Shown here piece after piece: positions 38,907-48,585 of a stretch of DNA of 64,000 bases (positions are counted from its first letter, which is position 1; every line of letters begins with the position of its first letter). The stretch is from NCBI GenBank assembly GCA_021845985.1, contig JAJZES010000039.1, positions 46,079 to 110,078 on the forward strand. Reading direction: 5' to 3'. A model generated the notes under the pieces. That model had not been told where the DNA came from, did no database searches, and worked only from the letters and a program-made list of their open reading frames with translations. This stretch comes from Pseudomonadota bacterium. Its GTDB lineage: Bacteria; Pseudomonadota; Alphaproteobacteria; Acetobacterales; Acetobacteraceae. The translations under genes and the position numbers were made by a program.

Positions 38907-39776
38907 ATGACCCCCCTCACCCGCCCTGCCGAGGCAATGGGGGCGCATCTGCCGCCGCTGATGGTCACCGCCGAGCGGGTGGCGGCGACGGTGGCGCAGG
39001 GCGTGCACGGCCGCCGCCGGGTCGGCCAGGGCGACAGTTTCTGGCAGTTCCGCCCGTTCCTGCCCGGTGACACCGCGGCGCGCATCGACTGGCGCGTCTC
39101 CGCCCGCGCCAATCGCACCTTCGTGCGCGAGACCGAGTGGGAGGCGGCGCAGACCGTCTGCCTGTGGCGCGACGGCGGCGCCTCGATGCGCTGGAAGTCG
39201 CGCGCCGCGCCGGTCGAGAAGGCCGATCGCGCCGGGCTGATCCTGCTGGCGCTGGCGGCGCTGCTGCTGCGCGGTGGCGAGCGGGTGCGGCTGCTGGCGC
39301 CGGGGTCGCGCCCGCTGCATGGCCGTGCCGGGCTGGAACGCCTCGCCGATGAGCTGGAGCGCAGCACCGCCGGGGACGGCATCCCGCCCGACCTGGCGGT
39401 GCCGCGCCATGCCAGCGTGGTGCTGATCGGCGATCTCCTGGCGCCGCTGGAGACGCTGGCGGCGCGCATCGCCGGCCTCGCCGCGATGCCGGCGGGCGGC
39501 ACCGTGCTGCAGGTGCTCGACCCGGCCGAAATCATGCTGCCCTATCAGGGCCGGGTGCGCTTTCAGGGCATGGCCGGCGGCGCCGCCGCGCTGATCCCGC
39601 GCGTCGAGGGCGTGCGGGCGCAGTATGCCGAGCGGCTGGCGGCGCAGCAGCGCGGGCTGGCGGCGATCTGCGCCGCCGCCGGCTGGGGGTTTTCCGTCCA
39701 CCGCACCGATCAGCCGCCGGAGACGGCGCTGCTGGCGCTCTACAGCGCACTCGCGCCGCAGCGGGGCCGGCGGTGA
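38907..39776 (+). CDS. DUF58 domain protein
   Basis: HGRRRVGQGDSFWQFRPFLPGDTAARIDWRVSARANRTFVRETEWE. Confidence 0.88.
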   Translation: MTPLTRPAEAMGAHLPPLMVTAERVAATVAQGVHGRRRVGQGDSFWQFRPFLPGDTAARIDWRVSARANRTFVRETEWEAAQTVCLWRDGGASMRWKSRAAPVEKADRAGLILLALAALLLRGGERVRLLAPGSRPLHGRAGLERLADELERSTAGDGIPPDLAVPRHASVVLIGDLLAPLETLAARIAGLAAMPAGGTVLQVLDPAEIMLPYQGRVRFQGMAGGAAALIPRVEGVRAQYAERLAAQQRGLAAICAAAGWGFSVHRTDQPPETALLALYSALAPQRGRR

Positions 39777-42442
39777 TTTTCGCCGCGCCGTGGCTGCTGC
39801 TGGCGCTGGCGGCGCTGCCGCTGCTGTGGTGGCTGCTGCGCGTCACCCCGCCGGCGCCGCGGCGGGAGGTGTTCCCCGCCGTGCGCCTGCTGCTCGGCCT
39901 GCACGCCGCCGCCGAGACCCCGGCGCGCACGCCGTGGTGGCTGCTGGCGCTGCGCATGCTGGCTGCCGGCCTGATCATCGTCGGGCTGGCGCGCCCGGTG
40001 CTCGATGCCGGCGGCCGGCTCGGCGGGCAGGGGCCGGTGTTGCTGGTGGTCGATGACGGCTGGGCCGCGTCCGGCGACTGGCCGCGGCGCATGGCGGCGG
40101 CCGGCGGCGTGCTGGACCGCGCCGAACGCGAGGGCCGCGCCGCCGCGCTGCTGGCCACCGCCGCCGGCGAAACCGGCGCCGCCCCGGCGGCCGGCCTCGC
40201 CATGCCGGCGAGCGAACTGCGCGCCCGGCTCGCCGCGCTGCGGCCGAAACCCTGGGCGGTCGATCGCGCCGCCGCGGTCGCGGCGCTGCGGGCGTGGCAC
40301 GGCGGCGGCCCGGTCGCCTATGTCGCCGACGGGCTGACCGATGGTCCCGGCTGGCCGGGCTTCGCCGCTTCGCTGGCGGCGATCGGCCCGCTGACGGTGC
40401 TGCGCGACGCGGTGCCGCAGGCCCGCCTGCTGCTGCCGCCCGAGGCCAGCGCCGACCGCATCACCGTGCGCGTGGCGCAGGTGCCGCGACCGCTGCCGGC
40501 GGCGCTGGCGGTGCTGGCGCAGTCGGGCGACGGGCGCACCCTCGCCCGGCTGCCGCTGAGCATCGCCGCCGACGCCGCCATCGGCACGGCGGCGTTGCGC
40601 CTGCCGCTGGAAATCCGCAACCGTCTCGCCGGGCTGATGCTGGAGGGCGCCGCCTCGGCCGGCGCAGTGGAGCTGCTCGACGAGCGCTGGCGCCGCCGCC
40701 CGGTCGGCATCCTGGCCGGCGACGCCGCGGCGGCCGATACGCCGCTGCTCGGTCAGGCGTACTATCTGCGCCGCGCGCTCGGCCCCTATACCGAGGTGCG
40801 CGACGGCGATCTCGATGCGCTGCTGGGGCGCGACCTGTCCGTGCTGGTGCTGGCCGACCACGTCATCGCCGACGGGCCGGAGCATGACCGCATCGCCGAC
40901 TGGGTGGACCATGGCGGGCTGCTGCTGCGCTTCGCCGGGCCGCAGACGGCGGCGCACCCGGACAGTCTGCTGCCGGTGAAGCTGCTGGCGGGCGATCGCC
41001 AGCTCGGCGGCGCGCTGTCCTGGAGCAAGCCGGCCGGCCTCGCCGCGTTTGCCGACGACTCGCCGTTCGCCGGGCTGGCGGTGCCCGACGATGTGCGGGT
41101 GACGCGGCAGGTGCTGGCCGAACCCGACGCGCATCTTGCCGACGCCACCTGGGCGCGGCTCGGCGACGGCACCCCGCTGGTGACCACGGCGACGCGCGGC
41201 CGCGGCCGCATCGTGCTGTTCCACATCACCGCCAATGCCGACTGGTCGGATCTGCCGCTGTCCGGTCTGTTCGTCGAAATGCTGCGCCGGCTGGTGGCGC
41301 TGTCGGCCGGCGTCGCCAGCAGCGCGCCGGGCAATGCCCGGCTGGCGCCGGCGGCGACGCTGGACGGCTTCGGCCAACTGGTCGCGCCGCCCTCCGCCGC
41401 CACCGCCCTGGCCGCCGACGAGGTGGCGGCGGCGGTCGCCGCGCCGCTGCATCCGCCCGGCCTGTACGGACCGGAAAACGGCCGCCGCGCGCTCAATCTG
41501 GCGACCCATGCGGCGCTGCCGGAGGACGCGCCGGCGATCGCCGGGGCCAGCGTCGCGCCGATCGCCGGCGCCGCGCCGGAGCGCGCCATCGGGCCGTGGC
41601 TGATCGCGCTGGCGCTGGCGCTGCTGGCCGCCGACCTGCTGGTGTCGCTGCGGCTGCGCGGCCTGCTGCGCCCGGCCGTCGCGGCGCTGCTGCTCGGCGT
41701 CGTGCTGGCCGGCCCGGCGCGGGCGCAGGACGCCAGCGAACAGAACCCGGCGCTGATCACCCGCCTCGCCTATGTCGTCACCGGCGATGCCCAGCTCGAC
41801 GCGGTGTCGCGCATGGGGCTGGCGGGCCTGTCGGATTACGTCAACCGGCGCACCGCGGCGACGCTCGGCGATCCGGCGCCGGTCGAACCGGGGCGCGACG
41901 ATCTGAGCTTCTATCCGCTGCTCTACTGGCCGATCGCCGCCGACGCGGCGGTGCCCTCGGGGGCAGCGGTGGCGGCACTCAACGGCTTCATGTCGCATGG
42001 CGGCATCATCCTGATCGACACCCGCGACGGCGGCAGCGGCGCCGGCATGGTCGCCGGCGCCGGCGACGCCCTGACGCGCATCGGCCAGGGCCTCGCCGTG
42101 CCGCCGCTGACGCCGCTGACCTCGGCGCATGTGCTGGCGCGCGCCTTTTACCTGCTGCAGGATTTCCCCGGCCGCTACGACGGCGACACCGTCTGGGTGC
42201 AGCGCGATCAGGACCGCAGCAATGACAGCGTCAGCCCGGTGATCATCGGCGCCCATGACTGGGCCGCCGCCTGGGCGATCGACGCCGAGGGCCGCAACCC
42301 CTACGCCACCCTGCCCGGCGGCGCGCGGCAGCGCACCCTGGCCTATCGGTTCGGGGTCAATCTGGTGATGTACGCGCTGACCGGCAACTACAAGGGCGAT
42401 CAGGTGCATGTGCCGTCGCTGCTGGAACGGCTAGGGCAATAG
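39773..42442 (+). CDS. BatA-like N-terminal domain/DUF4159 membrane protein
   Basis: MIFAAPWLLLALAALPLLWWLLRVTPPAPRREVFPAVRLLLGL; C-terminal DUF4159-like NGFMSHGGIILIDTRDGG…YALTGNYKGDQVHVPSLLERL. Confidence 0.85.
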   Translation: MIFAAPWLLLALAALPLLWWLLRVTPPAPRREVFPAVRLLLGLHAAAETPARTPWWLLALRMLAAGLIIVGLARPVLDAGGRLGGQGPVLLVVDDGWAASGDWPRRMAAAGGVLDRAEREGRAAALLATAAGETGAAPAAGLAMPASELRARLAALRPKPWAVDRAAAVAALRAWHGGGPVAYVADGLTDGPGWPGFAASLAAIGPLTVLRDAVPQARLLLPPEASADRITVRVAQVPRPLPAALAVLAQSGDGRTLARLPLSIAADAAIGTAALRLPLEIRNRLAGLMLEGAASAGAVELLDERWRRRPVGILAGDAAAADTPLLGQAYYLRRALGPYTEVRDGDLDALLGRDLSVLVLADHVIADGPEHDRIADWVDHGGLLLRFAGPQTAAHPDSLLPVKLLAGDRQLGGALSWSKPAGLAAFADDSPFAGLAVPDDVRVTRQVLAEPDAHLADATWARLGDGTPLVTTATRGRGRIVLFHITANADWSDLPLSGLFVEMLRRLVALSAGVASSAPGNARLAPAATLDGFGQLVAPPSAATALAADEVAAAVAAPLHPPGLYGPENGRRALNLATHAALPEDAPAIAGASVAPIAGAAPERAIGPWLIALALALLAADLLVSLRLRGLLRPAVAALLLGVVLAGPARAQDASEQNPALITRLAYVVTGDAQLDAVSRMGLAGLSDYVNRRTAATLGDPAPVEPGRDDLSFYPLLYWPIAADAAVPSGAAVAALNGFMSHGGIILIDTRDGGSGAGMVAGAGDALTRIGQGLAVPPLTPLTSAHVLARAFYLLQDFPGRYDGDTVWVQRDQDRSNDSVSPVIIGAHDWAAAWAIDAEGRNPYATLPGGARQRTLAYRFGVNLVMYALTGNYKGDQVHVPSLLERLGQ

Positions 42443-42444
42443 CC

Positions 42445-44550
42445 ATGCACATGGAGCAGGCGATTGCCGCGCTGCGCTTTCACCCGGCCCTGCCGCTGTG
42501 GCTGCTGGCCGCGCTCGGCGCGCTGTGCGTCGCGGCGCTGGCGGTCGCGGTGTGGCGGCGGGCGGCCGGAACGGTCTGGCGGGCCGGCGCCTTCGCGGTG
42601 CTGCTGCTGTGGCTGGCGGGGCCGCTGCTGGTCGAGGAGACGCGGCAGACGCTGCCTGATATCGGGCTGCTGGTGATCGACCAGAGCGCCAGCATGGCGG
42701 TCGGCGACCGCACCCGCCTCGCCGAGCAGGCGCGCCGACAGATCGAACGCGCCGCCGGCGCGCTGCCCGATCTCGACCTGCGCACCATCACCGTGCCGGA
42801 GAGCGGCAGCGACGGCACCCGGCTGTTTGCCGCGATCGAGCGGGCGCTGGCCGACATTCCGCGCGCCCGCCTCGCCGGCATCGTCGCGGTCACCGACGGG
42901 CAGGTCCACGACATCCCCGCCACCGCCCCCGGCGGCGTGCCGCTACAGGTGCTGCTGGCCGGGCGCGGCGAGGAGACCGACCGGCGCATCCGCATCATCT
43001 CGGCGCCCGAATACGGCATCGTCGGCAAATCGGTGCAGTTGCGCGTCGCCGTGGACGATCTCGGCGTCAGCCATGGCGGGCTGCTCGGCGGCGATGCCGG
43101 CGCCGCCCGGCTGACCATCCGCCGCGACGGCGAGCCGCCGGTGGTTGAGAGCGTGCCGGTCGGCCGCGAGCACGTCATCGAGCTGCCGATCACCCGCGCC
43201 GGCCCGAGCGTCGTCGCCCTCACCGCCGAGACGCTGCCGGGCGAGGTCTCCACCGCCAACAATACCGCGGTGGTGCAGATCAACGGCGTGCGCGACCGGC
43301 TGCGCGTGCTGCTGGTCTCGGGCGAGCCGCATCCGGGCGAGCGGACCTGGCGGCGGCTGCTGAAATCCGACCCGGCGGTCGATCTGGTGCATTTCACCAT
43401 CCTGCGCCCGCCGGAAAAGGACGATTTGACGCCGCTGCGCGAACTGGCGCTGATCGCGTTTCCGGTGCGCGAGCTGTTCATGATGAAGATCAAGGAGTTC
43501 GATCTGATCATCCTGGACCGCTTCCAGAACCGCGGCACGCTGCCGCCGATCTATCTGCGCAACATCGCCGACTATGTGCGCGACGGCGGTGCGCTGCTGA
43601 TGAGCGTCGGGCCGGAGTTCACCGGCGACACCAGCCTCGGCAACACGCCGCTCGGGGCGGTGCTGCCGGCAACCGCGCCGGAGGAGGGCGGCGTCGTCGA
43701 GGGCGCCTTCCGCCCGACGGTGACGCCGCTCGGGCTGCGCCATCCGGTCACCGCCGACCTGCCGGGACTGCATGGCGCGGCGGCGCCGAGCTGGGGTCGC
43801 TGGTACCGCCGCATCGCGCCGATCGAGAGCCATGGCGAAGTGCTGATGACCGGGCCGGACAACACGCCGCTGCTGCTGCTCGACCGGGTCGGGCCGGCGG
43901 AGACCGGCGGGCGGGTGGCGATGCTGCTGTCGGACCAGATCTGGCTGTGGTCGCGCGGCCATGACGGCGGCGGGCCGCAGGCTGAACTGTTGCGCCGCGT
44001 CGCGCATTGGCTGATGAAGGAACCCGATCTGGAGGAAACGGCGCTGACCGCGCGTATCGACCATGGCCGGCTGACGGTGGAGCGGCGTACCACCGAAGAC
44101 ACGCCGCCGCCCCCGGTCACCGTCACCGCACCGGACGGGACGGCGGCGACGCTCGCGCTGGCGCCGCTGCGGCCGGGCCGCGCCGCCGGCAGCATGGCGG
44201 CGGCGGCGCCGGGGGTGTGGCAGGCGAGCGACGGCACGCTGCACGCCTACGCCGCCGCCGCCGCCGCCAACCCGTTGGAAATGGCCGATCTGCGCGCCAC
44301 CGCGAGCAAGCTCGGCCCGCTGGCGCGGGCGTCCGGCGGCAGCATCCACTGGCTCGACCCGGCGGGGGTGCCGGCGCTGCGCCGCACCGAGCCGGGGCGC
44401 GAGGCGGCCGGCGCCGACTGGATCGGGCTGCAGCGCCGGCACGACCATCTGGTGACCGGCATCGCCGCGCTGCCGCTGCTGCCGCCCTGGGCGGCGTTGC
44501 CGCTGCTGCTCGGGTTTGCCCTGGCGGCATGGCGACGCGAGGCGGCGTGA
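42445..44550 (+). CDS. Membrane protein with VWA-like DxSxS motif and glutamine-amidotransferase-like region
   Basis: Two N-terminal TMs; IGLLVIDQSASMAVGDRT; NIADYVRDGGALLMSVGPEFTG; C-terminal TM; overlaps the moxR/DUF58 operon. Confidence 0.7.
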   Translation: MHMEQAIAALRFHPALPLWLLAALGALCVAALAVAVWRRAAGTVWRAGAFAVLLLWLAGPLLVEETRQTLPDIGLLVIDQSASMAVGDRTRLAEQARRQIERAAGALPDLDLRTITVPESGSDGTRLFAAIERALADIPRARLAGIVAVTDGQVHDIPATAPGGVPLQVLLAGRGEETDRRIRIISAPEYGIVGKSVQLRVAVDDLGVSHGGLLGGDAGAARLTIRRDGEPPVVESVPVGREHVIELPITRAGPSVVALTAETLPGEVSTANNTAVVQINGVRDRLRVLLVSGEPHPGERTWRRLLKSDPAVDLVHFTILRPPEKDDLTPLRELALIAFPVRELFMMKIKEFDLIILDRFQNRGTLPPIYLRNIADYVRDGGALLMSVGPEFTGDTSLGNTPLGAVLPATAPEEGGVVEGAFRPTVTPLGLRHPVTADLPGLHGAAAPSWGRWYRRIAPIESHGEVLMTGPDNTPLLLLDRVGPAETGGRVAMLLSDQIWLWSRGHDGGGPQAELLRRVAHWLMKEPDLEETALTARIDHGRLTVERRTTEDTPPPPVTVTAPDGTAATLALAPLRPGRAAGSMAAAAPGVWQASDGTLHAYAAAAAANPLEMADLRATASKLGPLARASGGSIHWLDPAGVPALRRTEPGREAAGADWIGLQRRHDHLVTGIAALPLLPPWAALPLLLGFALAAWRREAA

Positions 44551-44658
44551 TGACGAGGACGGGAGGGATGTGTCTTCCAGAACCTGCAGGACCCTGAGCG
44601 CGGCTCGTCCGGCTCCTCCGCACACTGGCCGGCGCTGATCGGCTTCGTCGGGCTGACC

Positions 44659-45087
44659 ATGCTGGTCGGCACCGTCGATGGCATGCTCACCGCGCCGGTG
44701 ATCCGCGGCTGGTATCTGTCGCTGATCCGACCGCTGGGCACGCCACCGAACTGGCTGTTCGGGCCGGTGTGGTCGGTGCTCTACGTGATGATCGCGGTGG
44801 CCGCGTGGCTGGTCTGGCGCCAGCCCTTCCACCGCCGGGCGCTGCGCCTGTGGGGCTGGCAATTGCTGCTCAACGCGCTGTGGACGCCGCTCTTTTTCAA
44901 CCTGCACATGCTCGGCGCGGCGCTCGTCGAAGTGCTGCTGCTGATCGGCCTGGAGGTACTGACATTGCTGGCCTTCCGCCGACGCGCGACGCTGGCGGCG
45001 ATACTGATGCTGCCCTATTTGCTGTGGACGTGCTACGCTGCCTATCTCAATGCCGGATTCTGGTGGTTGAATCGCGGTCAGGGCTGA
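44659..45087 (+). CDS. tspO: TspO/MBR family protein (true start unclear, probably upstream)
   Basis: WYLSLIRPLGTPPNWLFGPVWSVLYVMIAVAAWLVW; WTPLFFNLHMLGAALVEVLLL; reading frame open upstream to 44554. Confidence 0.85.
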   Translation: MLVGTVDGMLTAPVIRGWYLSLIRPLGTPPNWLFGPVWSVLYVMIAVAAWLVWRQPFHRRALRLWGWQLLLNALWTPLFFNLHMLGAALVEVLLLIGLEVLTLLAFRRRATLAAILMLPYLLWTCYAAYLNAGFWWLNRGQG

Positions 45088-45098
45088 GGGCGGGCGGC

Positions 45099-45737
45099 AT
45101 GCGACTGAGCTTTGTCATACGGGCGGTGACGGTGATCGGGCTGGGCCTCAGCCTGCCTGTGCTGGCGGTGACGCTGGCCACCCCGGCGCAGGCGCAGATG
45201 CCGCAGGGCGTCAGCCCCGGCACCCAGGGCTTCCAGCCGATGGTCAAGCCGGATCAGCCGAACGGGCCGAAAGACGTGGTGCCGCCGGCGCTGCCCGGGG
45301 CCACACCCGGCCGCGGCGCCGCCCCGGCCGACAAGAGCGTGGCCGATCTCGGCCCCAACGAAGCGCTGTTCGACGCCATCAACCGCGGCGACATCGGCCA
45401 GGCGCGCGACGCGATCGGCCGCGGCGCCGAGCTCAACGCACAGAACGTGCTGGGGATGACGCCGCTTGAGCTGTCGGTCGATCTCAGCCGCAACGACATC
45501 ACCTTCTTCCTGCTGTCGCTGCGCGGCGCCGGCGAGGCGAAAGCCGGCGCCGGCAAGGCCACGGCGCCGGTGAGCATCGCCAAGACATCACCCCGGCCCG
45601 CCCCGGCCAAGCCGGCGCCGGCGAAATTCATCGCCGTGCGGGAAAAGCCGGCGGCGCGGCAATATGCCGGGCCGTCCGACCCCGGCATCCCCGACCCCTC
45701 CGCCGGCTTCCTCGGCTTCGGCCGCAGCGTCCAGTAG
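45099..45737 (+). CDS. Exported ankyrin-repeat-like protein
   Basis: Signal peptide; NEALFDAINRGDIGQARDAIGRGAELNAQNVLGMTPLELSVDLSRNDITFFLLS. Confidence 0.65.
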   Translation: MRLSFVIRAVTVIGLGLSLPVLAVTLATPAQAQMPQGVSPGTQGFQPMVKPDQPNGPKDVVPPALPGATPGRGAAPADKSVADLGPNEALFDAINRGDIGQARDAIGRGAELNAQNVLGMTPLELSVDLSRNDITFFLLSLRGAGEAKAGAGKATAPVSIAKTSPRPAPAKPAPAKFIAVREKPAARQYAGPSDPGIPDPSAGFLGFGRSVQ

Positions 45738-45741
45738 CGAC

Positions 45742-48554
45742 TCAGGCGCGGCGACGGCGGCCGAGCGGCACCTCGGCCCAGTAGGTCTCGCCCGGCGCCA
45801 GCACCAGATCGAGCCAGCCGCCGCCGCTCAGCGCCAGCCGGGCATCGCCGTCCGTCCAGCGGAAATCCGCCACTTCGCCCTGATATTCCACCGCGTGCCA
45901 GCCGGCGCCGAGCCGGGCATCGTCGAGCGCGATCGGCGTGCCGTTGACCACCAGGGCGCGCAGCGCCACCCCGAGGCGGCGGCGATCCTCGGTATCGCCG
46001 CGGGTTTCCGCCGGCAGCGCGGCGCGCGAGACGATGCGCACGCCGCGCGTGCCGGCGGGCAGGCGGGCAGGCGGGCAGGCGGAAGCCGCGGCGGCTGCCC
46101 CAGCCCTCCGGGTCGATGCGCCGCCCGGCGGCGATGATGTGCAGATCGGGGTCGCTGGTGCGGGCATGGCCCATCGCCTCGGCGCGCGCCAGCAGGCGCG
46201 CACGCACCGCCGCCAGCGCCGGCCCCGCGCGCAGCAACGGCGCGCAGGCCCGCACCTGCCACACATTCAGCGCGAAATCGGGATGCAGATGCGTGCCCGG
46301 CCCGCCATTGGCGAAGGCGCCGCGATTGCCGGTGTCGAGATAGGATTCCGCCGGCATCCCCTCGGCCAGCAGCACGTCATGCGCCGGCAGTTCGACATGC
46401 CAGTAGGTGACGCGGTCGCGCCGCTCCTGCACGATGGTACGGCCGTTCAGCAGATAACGCACCGGCACCAGCGCGCCGTCGAGATACAGCGCATGATCGG
46501 GAGACAGCAGCAGATCGCGCGCCGGCTGTCCGGGGGCGATGGCGCCGGCGCACACCCGCACCGGCCAGACGTCCTGCGGACGCGGCTGGCGGCGGCAATC
46601 GGTGTCGCGATGGCCGAGCCAGACGATCGGCGCCGTCCCGCCCGCTGCGGTCCACACCATGTCGCCGCGGCGCAACCGCTCGACCGCGACCGCGCCGCGG
46701 GTGGTGGCGATGCGCGTGCCGGCGGCGAAACAGGGCGCATCGAGCGTGCCGAGCGCGGCGGCGGCAAAGCTGGCGCCGGCGCTGTCGGCGATCGGCGCCG
46801 CGCTCATCGTCAGGCTGTAGTCGTTGGCGTAGCTGCTGCTGGTGGAAACATCGACATAGTAGGTGCCGGCAGCGAGGTTCTGGCCGAGCCAGACGTCGCC
46901 ATTGGTGTTGAACGGGGCGGCGACGATCTGGCTGCCCGACACGTTATCGAGGTTCAGCGCCACCTGCCCCGGATTGGCGAGGCCGCTGGGATGCAGCGAC
47001 ACCGTGGCGGCGGCCGACAGGGTGAATTTGTAGAAATTGTCGGTGTTGCCGGTGCCGACATCGCTGTTGAAGGTCTGTGCGGCGCCGCGGCAAGCGTGTT
47101 GCCCGCCGCCTCGTTGATGATGTTGGCCGATGCAGTCAGACTGTATCCCGTCCCGCCGGTCGAGAAACTGTTGTTGATGTCGAGGTAATAGGTTCCGGTG
47201 GTAAGCACCGTGACCAGCGATCCGCCAAAGATCGGAGTCGCCCCTGCCTGGTCGATCAGGTTGCCGGAAATGTCGCGCAATATCAGTTCCGCGCTGTAGC
47301 TGGCTGAAATGCCTGTCACGTCGAGATGCACGATGCTGGTCTGGGTGATGTCCAGCTTGTAATAGTCGTCGGGATGCGTGGCACCGGCCCAGCCGGCGTA
47401 GGTCGCGCCGGTCGCCGGCGGCGCGCCGATGTCGAGCGCCGTCGCGATGCTGCCGCCGGGATTGCTGCCTGCCGCGGTGCCGACCGCGGGCGCGCCGTCC
47501 GACAGGGACAGCCTGTACTCCGAGGGTGCAGTACTGTTCGGCAGAACCTCGGCATAATACGTCCCGGCGCCCAACTGCGTACTGATCGACGCATCGGCGA
47601 TCGACGTCGCATACGTCGCCTGCAGCGACGTACCGTTGGAGTTGAGCAGCTTGAGATTGGTGAAGTTGGGCACATCGCCGGCGCCGTAGGCGGACAGCAC
47701 GAGGTTGACGGTGTTGGTGCCGGTCAGGGTGAAGGCGAACACGTCGGCCGGATTGACCGCCGACACTTCCCCGGTGAAGCTCTGCGGCGTCGCGCTCAGC
47801 GCCGGCACGACACGCGCGGTCGCCAACGTGTCGCCGGCGATGTTAGTAACCGCGGTGGCACTGGCCGTCAGCGTGTAGCCGGCGGTGTTGGCGAGCGGCG
47901 CCGTCGCCACCGACAGATTATAGCCGTTCGACCCGTTCGGGTTCTGGTCGTTGACGACGATGTAATAGGTGCCGGAGGGCAGCGGCGCGAGATCGGTGTT
48001 GATCCAGGCATCGGCATTGAGACCGCCGGTGATCGTGTCCAGCGTCGGGCCGGAGGCGTTCTCCAGCGTCAGCGTCGCGGTCTCGGACAGGCCGGAGAGA
48101 TGCAGCCTCACCGCCGCGGCCGAGGTCAGGTTGAAGGCGTAATAGTCGCTCGGGTTGCTGCTGCCGACCCAGTCAGCGAAACTCTGGGTTGACGTGCCAA
48201 GCGTCCCGAGCTGCGTCGCCACGGCCATGCTGGTGCCGCCCGCCGTCGAACTCGGGCTGCCGACCGGCGGCGTGGCGACGCTGGCGTTCAGCGTGTAGGC
48301 AATGTCACTGTTCGCCGCGACAAGGACGCAATTCGTGCCCGGCGCGAGATTTTCAACGATCGAGCCGGTCGAAACGGATAGGCGGTTCCGGTAGCGATCG
48401 GAGTGTCGTTGGCCCCGAACAGGCCGACGGACATCGTATAGTTACCGTAGCCGGCGATGTAGCCGAGACTGAGCGTCACCGTCTCGGTATTGGCCAGGCT
48501 GAATGAATACCAGTCCCTCTGCTTGTAAGCCCCGACAATGCCGCCGACCGTCAT
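45742..48554 (-). pseudogene. Secreted protein with several PPC-like beta domains and a C-terminal Hint (Hint_2-like) domain; interrupted by at least three frameshifts
   Basis: Consecutive frames: 48614-48288, an unlisted continuation VSTGSIVENLAPGTNCVLVAANSDIAYTLNASVATPP, ORF 48228-46954 (repeated DYYAFNLTS…GTYYIVVND units), ORF 47002-45254 (CFAAGTRIATTRGAVAVERLRRGDMVWT Hint), ORF 46266-45742 (AGTRGVRIVSRAALPAETRGDTEDRRRLGVALRALVV). Confidence 0.75.
46054..46082. repeat. 8-bp tandem repeat (GGCGGGCA)x3 plus GGCGG inside the Hint-protein coding region
   Basis: ggcgggca ggcgggca ggcgggca ggcgg read directly; unit length not a multiple of 3. Confidence 0.9.
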
Positions 48555-48585
48555 TCCCTGCTGCGACACCCGCGCCCTGTGGCGA

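Noticed and set aside
39740-42409. 889-aa minus-strand ORF opposite the DUF4159 gene
   Set aside because: High-GC shadow ORF, low complexity (R/Q/H/G-rich), fully antisense to a well-supported CDS
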